Assembly (NCBI RefSeq): GCF_003056305.1
Contig: NZ_PYVX01000005.1
Coordinates: forward strand, 1-64,000
DNA: 64,000 nucleotides
DNA from: Halomonas denitrificans
GTDB taxonomy: Bacteria; Pseudomonadota; Gammaproteobacteria; Pseudomonadales; Halomonadaceae
Direction of reading: 5' to 3'
In this document: positions 60,511 to 64,000 of the stretch, piece by piece
How positions within the stretch are numbered: position 1 is the first letter of the stretch
Layout: each line of letters opens with the position of its first letter
Translations under genes and position numbers: made by a program
Notes under the pieces: model-generated
Seen by the model: only the letters and a program-made list of their open reading frames with translations
What the model was told of the DNA's origin: nothing
The model's database searches: none

Positions 60511-61424
60511 GCGATGACATGGGCCGCGTGGCGGTGCTGTTCGGCGGGGCCTCCGCCGAGCGCGAGGTGTCCTTGAAGAGCGGGGCCGCCGTGCTGGCCG
60601 CCCTCGAGCGCCAGGGCGTGGACGCCATCGGCTTCGATCCCGCCGACGGCGGGCTGGTGGGCCTCGAGGCGCTGGCGCCGGATCGCGTCTTCATCGCCCT
60701 GCACGGCCGCGGCGGCGAGGACGGCACCCTGCAGGGGGCGCTAGAGCTGCTCGACATCCCCTATACCGGCAGCGGCGTGCTGGCCTCGGCGCTGGGCATG
60801 GACAAGCAGCGCACCAAGCTGGTCTGGCAGGCCCTGGGGCTGCCGACCCCCGAGAGCGTGATGCTCGGCCCCGACGCCGACTGGCAGGCGGTGATCGAGC
60901 GGCTCGGGCTGCCGCTGATCGTCAAGCCGGTGCACGAGGGCTCGACCCTCGGTATCAGCATCGTCGACAGCCGCGACGCCCTGGAGGCGGCCTACCGCGA
61001 TGCCGCCCGCTTCGATGCCCGGGTGATGGCCGAGCGCTTCATCCAGGGAGAGGAATACACCGTGTCGCTGCTCGGCGACGAGGTCCTGCCGGCCATCCGC
61101 GTCGAGGTGCCCGGCGGCTTCTACGACTACGAGGCCAAGTACGTCTCCGACGACACGCTCTACCACCTGCCCTGCGGGCTCTCCGCCGACGAGGAGGCCG
61201 AGCTCGCCGCGCTCTGTCGCGAGGCCTTCGCCGCCATCGGCGCCGAGGGCTGGGGACGCATCGACGTGATGCGCGACGGGGCAGGGCGCTTCTGGCTGAT
61301 CGAGGTCAACACCGTGCCGGGGATGACCGACCACAGCCTGGTCCCCCAGTCAGCGGCCCACGCCGGCATCGATTTCGATGCCCTGGTGCTGCGCATCCTC
61401 GCCACGGCCGAGGCGCGGCGCTAG
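60507..61424 (+). CDS. ddlB: D-alanine-D-alanine ligase
   Basis: 305 residues, ATP-grasp. [19 protein letters not shown] (N-terminus), [55 protein letters not shown] and [21 protein letters not shown]. It makes the D-Ala-D-Ala used by MurF; target of cycloserine. Position between murC and ftsQ marks the DdlB type. Overlaps murC by 4 bp. Confidence 0.98.
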   Translation: MSDDMGRVAVLFGGASAEREVSLKSGAAVLAALERQGVDAIGFDPADGGLVGLEALAPDRVFIALHGRGGEDGTLQGALELLDIPYTGSGVLASALGMDKQRTKLVWQALGLPTPESVMLGPDADWQAVIERLGLPLIVKPVHEGSTLGISIVDSRDALEAAYRDAARFDARVMAERFIQGEEYTVSLLGDEVLPAIRVEVPGGFYDYEAKYVSDDTLYHLPCGLSADEEAELAALCREAFAAIGAEGWGRIDVMRDGAGRFWLIEVNTVPGMTDHSLVPQSAAHAGIDFDALVLRILATAEARR

Positions 61425-61427
61425 CCC

Positions 61428-62153
61428 ATGGCGGCGCGTGGAAGCCTCGTCGGGGTGCTGCTGCTGGCGCTGTTGCTGGGCGCCGGGGGGCGGGCCCTGT
61501 GGGTGTGGCTGGATCGTCCCATCGAGCGGGTCTCGGTGCGCGGCGAGCTCACCCATGTCAGTGCCGACTACCTGCGCAGCCGGCTGGCGCCGCTGATCCA
61601 GGGCCAGAGCTGGCTCTCCGTCGACCTCGCGGCGCTGCGTCGCGAGGCCCGGGAGATCGGCTGGCTGAAGGAGGTGCGCGTCAGCCGCGAGTGGCCCGAT
61701 GCGCTGACCTTCGAGCTGGTCGAGCAGGTGCCGGTGGCGCGCTGGAGCGATGGACGCCTGCTCAACCCCGAGGGCGAGCCCTTCGCCGCCGGTCCGGTGT
61801 CGCCGCCCGACGACCTGCCGGACCTGGCCGGCCCGCCCGGCAGCGGCGCCGAGGTCCTGGACTACCGGGCCCGGCTCGCCGCGCAGTTCGCGTCCCTGGG
61901 CCTCGAGGTGCGTCAGCTGCGCCTGGAGCCGCGCGGCGCCTGGCGCTTCCAGCTCGACAGCGGCGTCTGGGTGATGCTGGGGCGCAACGACCGCGCCTCG
62001 CGGCTGGGTCGCCTGGTCGCCGCCTGGGAGCGCGAGCTGGGTCCTCTGGCGTCGCATATCCGCTACATCGACCTGCGCTATCCCAACGGCGTGGCCGTGG
62101 CCTGGCATGGCGAAACCCAACCGCTCGAGGGCGAGTCCGCAACGGAAGGGTGA
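61428..62153 (+). CDS. ftsQ: Cell division protein FtsQ
   Basis: 241 residues. A short cytosolic N-terminus, one membrane span (~6-25, SLVGVLLLALLLGAGGRAL), a POTRA domain (~33-105, IERVSVRGELTHVSADYLRSRL) and a beta domain. It recruits FtsL-FtsB and downstream division proteins. Starts 3 bp after ddlB; a 194-bp gap with a promoter follows. Confidence 0.96.
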   Translation: MAARGSLVGVLLLALLLGAGGRALWVWLDRPIERVSVRGELTHVSADYLRSRLAPLIQGQSWLSVDLAALRREAREIGWLKEVRVSREWPDALTFELVEQVPVARWSDGRLLNPEGEPFAAGPVSPPDDLPDLAGPPGSGAEVLDYRARLAAQFASLGLEVRQLRLEPRGAWRFQLDSGVWVMLGRNDRASRLGRLVAAWERELGPLASHIRYIDLRYPNGVAVAWHGETQPLEGESATEG

Positions 62154-62253
62154 TCAATCGATGGAATAACTCGCCCATGAGGGGGGTATTTCGGGTGTTT
62201 CTTTCGCGGCAAAATCGCCGTATCGTGTCCGGTGTTTCAACAATCGGGCTGGT

Positions 62254-62279
62254 GGAACATGGGATGTTGTTCCTATAAT
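62254..62279 (+). promoter_or_regulatory. ftsA-ftsZ promoter with inverted repeat
   Basis: A perfect TATAAT (62274-62279), 68 bp before the ftsA ATG, sits directly after the inverted repeat GGAACA (62254-62259)/TGTTCC (62268-62273). No good -35 hexamer at 16-18 bp, so activator dependence is possible. A short CCCCTTCGGGG hairpin (62311-62321) lies in the leader. Confidence 0.5.
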
Positions 62280-62347
62280 TGCCCCAGGCTAACTTTTCAG
62301 GATTAATCTTCCCCTTCGGGGTCAGGTTCTAGGAGACTTCCCGACTC

Positions 62348-63637
62348 ATGGCAGGTCCATCCAATGCGTCCAATATGGTAGTCGGGCTGGATATCGGAAC
62401 ATCCAAGGTCGTGGCGATCGTGGGTCAGCCCACCGACGATGGCGGGATCGAAATCGCCGGTATCGGCTCACATCCGTCACGCGGCATGAAGAAAGGCGTG
62501 GTGATCAATATCGAATCCACGGTGCAGTCGATCCAGCGCGCCGTGGAAGAGGCCGAGCTGATGGCCGGCTGCGATATCCACTCGGTCTATGTCGGCATCG
62601 CCGGCAGTCATATCAGTTCGATGAATTCCGATGGCGTGGTGGCGATCAAGGAGCGCGAGGTCGCCTCCACCGATATCGATCGTGTCATCGACTCCGCCCG
62701 GGCCCGCGCCATCTCGGAAGGGCAGCGGGTGCTGCACGTCCTGCCCCAGGAATTCGCCATCGATACCCAGGGCGGCATCCGCGAGCCGCTCGGCATGTCC
62801 GGGGTTCGCCTCGAGGCGCGGGTGCATCTGGTCACCGCGGCCCTGAATGCCGTCCAGAACATCGAGAAGTGCGTGCGGCGCTGCGGGCTCGAGGTGGATT
62901 CGATCATCCTCGAGCAGCTGGCCTCCAGTCATGCGGTGCTGACCGAGGACGAGCGTGAGCTCGGCGTCTGCATGGTCGACATCGGCGGCGGCACCACCGA
63001 CATCGCGGTCTTCACCGAGGGCGCCATTCGCCATACGGCGGTGATTCCCATCGCCGGCGATCAGGTCACCAACGATATCGCCATGGCCCTGCGTACGCCC
63101 ACGCAGCACGCCGAGGAGATCAAGGTCAAGTACGCCTGCGCGCTGACGCAGCTGGCCGCCAGCGACGAGATGATCAAGGTGCCGAGCGTCGGCGACCGGC
63201 CGGCCCGGGACCTCTCCCGCCAGTCGCTGGCCGAGGTGGTGGAGCCCCGCTACGAGGAACTCTTCACCCTGGTGCGCGACGAGCTGCGGCGCAGTGGCTT
63301 CGAGGACCTCGTCGCCGCCGGCGTGGTCCTGACCGGCGGCACTGCCCGCATGGAGGGCGTGGTGGAGCTCGCCGAGGAGATCTTCCACATGCCGGTACGC
63401 ATCGCCTGCCCGCAGAACGTGCGTGGGCTGGCCGACGTGGTGCGCAATCCGATTTATTCGACGGGTGTCGGCCTGCTGCATTACGCTCTACTGGAAACCC
63501 GTCAAGGGCATGGCCGCCAGGGGGCCGGGGGTAGCATGTCGGCGCAGCCGAGACGTGACGACAATACCCGGCGTGACGCAGGGGAAGGGACTCCGGCGTT
63601 GGCAAGGATCAAGGGCTGGTTCAAAGGAAATTTCTGA
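62348..63637 (+). CDS. ftsA: Cell division protein FtsA
   Basis: 429 residues, actin fold with the 1C insertion. Phosphate-1 loop [15 protein letters not shown] (~12-26), SHMS-type 1C region ([42 protein letters not shown]), phosphate-2 [15 protein letters not shown] (~210-224), [13 protein letters not shown]. The C-terminal [12 protein letters not shown] is the amphipathic membrane-targeting helix. It anchors FtsZ. 34 bp before ftsZ. Confidence 0.98.
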   Translation: MAGPSNASNMVVGLDIGTSKVVAIVGQPTDDGGIEIAGIGSHPSRGMKKGVVINIESTVQSIQRAVEEAELMAGCDIHSVYVGIAGSHISSMNSDGVVAIKEREVASTDIDRVIDSARARAISEGQRVLHVLPQEFAIDTQGGIREPLGMSGVRLEARVHLVTAALNAVQNIEKCVRRCGLEVDSIILEQLASSHAVLTEDERELGVCMVDIGGGTTDIAVFTEGAIRHTAVIPIAGDQVTNDIAMALRTPTQHAEEIKVKYACALTQLAASDEMIKVPSVGDRPARDLSRQSLAEVVEPRYEELFTLVRDELRRSGFEDLVAAGVVLTGGTARMEGVVELAEEIFHMPVRIACPQNVRGLADVVRNPIYSTGVGLLHYALLETRQGHGRQGAGGSMSAQPRRDDNTRRDAGEGTPALARIKGWFKGNF

Positions 63638-63671
63638 CAGGGCCGCGATCGCGGTTCAGGAGACGGGACTT

Positions 63672-64000
63672 ATGTTCGAACTGGTAGATAGCGCACCCTC
63701 CAGCAGTGCAGTCATCAAGGTCATCGGTGTCGGGGGCGGTGGCGGCAACGCCGTCAACCACATGGTCGAGAGCAACATCGAGGGCGTCGAGTTCATCTGC
63801 GCCAATACCGATGCCCAGGCGCTCAAGCGGGTCGCCGCCAAGACCGTGCTCCAGCTCGGCAGCGAGATCACCAAGGGCCTCGGTGCCGGCGCCAACCCCG
63901 ATGTCGGCCGTCAGGCCGCCATGGAGGATCGCGAGCGCATCGCCGAGCTGCTCGGTGGGGCCGACATGGTCTTCATCACCGCCGGCATGGGGGGCGGCAC
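63672..64000 (+). CDS. ftsZ: Cell division protein FtsZ, N-terminal part (cut by window edge)
   Basis: About 109 residues are visible. Tubulin-like GTPase; nucleotide contacts [19 protein letters not shown] (T1) and [26 protein letters not shown], and the start of the GGGTG T4 loop ([10 protein letters not shown]) at the edge. It forms the cytokinetic ring. AGGAG lies 10 nt before the ATG, in a gap that also holds a 12-bp palindrome (63643-63654). Confidence 0.98.
   Translation, partial: MFELVDSAPSSSAVIKVIGVGGGGGNAVNHMVESNIEGVEFICANTDAQALKRVAAKTVLQLGSEITKGLGAGANPDVGRQAAMEDRERIAELLGGADMVFITAGMGGG

Noticed and set aside
62250..62275. A sigma-54 (-24/-12) promoter upstream of ftsA
   Set aside because: TGGAAC resembles part of the -24 element, but the GC of the -12 element at the required spacing is missing.

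Overview
The window is a contiguous piece of core chromosome from a high-GC gammaproteobacterium. Protein family content, the PtsN/PtsO/RapZ nitrogen-PTS set next to rpoN, and a gene order that I recall as largely that of Pseudomonas (gatCAB | mreBCD-maf-rng-yhdP-tldD | yjgA | pmbA | ptsO-rapZ-ptsN-hpf-rpoN-lptBAC-kdsCD | mla-ibaG-murA-hisGD | algW | rplM-rpsI-petABC-sspAB | dolP-diaA-yraN-lpoA | rsmI-rnpB-dcw) point to the Pseudomonas/Oceanospirillales side of the class. Halomonadaceae (Halomonas-like) is my best inference. No prophage, insertion sequence, integron, CRISPR array, tRNA or rRNA is visible. Nearly every base is in a gene or a short regulatory gap, and no gene-free stretch exceeds about 250 bases.

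Layout. 1-3507: the end of an aldehyde dehydrogenase, an FAD-linked oxidase, a small secreted Gly/Asn-rich protein, a 56-residue DUF6435-type protein and a PuuR-like XRE/cupin regulator. This is the only accessory-looking part. 3557-6810: gatCAB (tRNA-dependent amidotransferase), leftward. 6993-16939: mreBCD-maf-rng-yhdP-tldD, rightward. 17091-19055: yjgA (leftward) and pmbA (rightward). 19099-27328: a long leftward run yrbG-kdsD-kdsC-lptC-lptA-lptB-rpoN-hpf-ptsN-rapZ-ptsO, joining Kdo and LPS export to sigma-54 and the nitrogen PTS. 27486-34305: mlaFEDCB-ibaG-murA-hisG-hisD, rightward. 34420-38404: algW, a NIF3-family gene, yhcB and zapE. 38557-43519: rplM-rpsI, petABC (cytochrome bc1) and sspAB. 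43648-46962: dolP-diaA-yraN-lpoA, leftward. 47021-64000: rsmI, the RNase P RNA gene, then the division and cell-wall (dcw) cluster rsmH-ftsL-ftsI-murE-murF-mraY-murD-ftsW-murG-murC-ddlB-ftsQ-ftsA-ftsZ, with ftsZ cut by the window end.

Functionally the window is dominated by envelope construction: peptidoglycan precursor synthesis (murA, murC-G, mraY, ddlB), septation (ftsA/I/L/Q/W/Z, zapE, yhcB), rod shape (mreBCD), outer-membrane lipid transport (lpt, mla, yhdP), envelope stress proteolysis (algW) and lipoproteins (lpoA, dolP). Translation genes and respiratory complex III lie between these groups.

I did not find a convincing new defence or mobile system. The items most worth a second look are small: an apparent ATT start for mreC, with a six-codon mini-ORF whose stop overlaps it; twin palindromes upstream of the Gly/Asn-rich secreted protein; a symmetric 118-bp interrupted palindrome between tldD and yjgA; the absence of mraZ from the head of the dcw cluster; a tandem 18-bp repeat at the mlaF start; and inverted repeats at several promoters. 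Promoter, operator and leader calls rest on pattern matching by eye and carry lower confidence than the genes.
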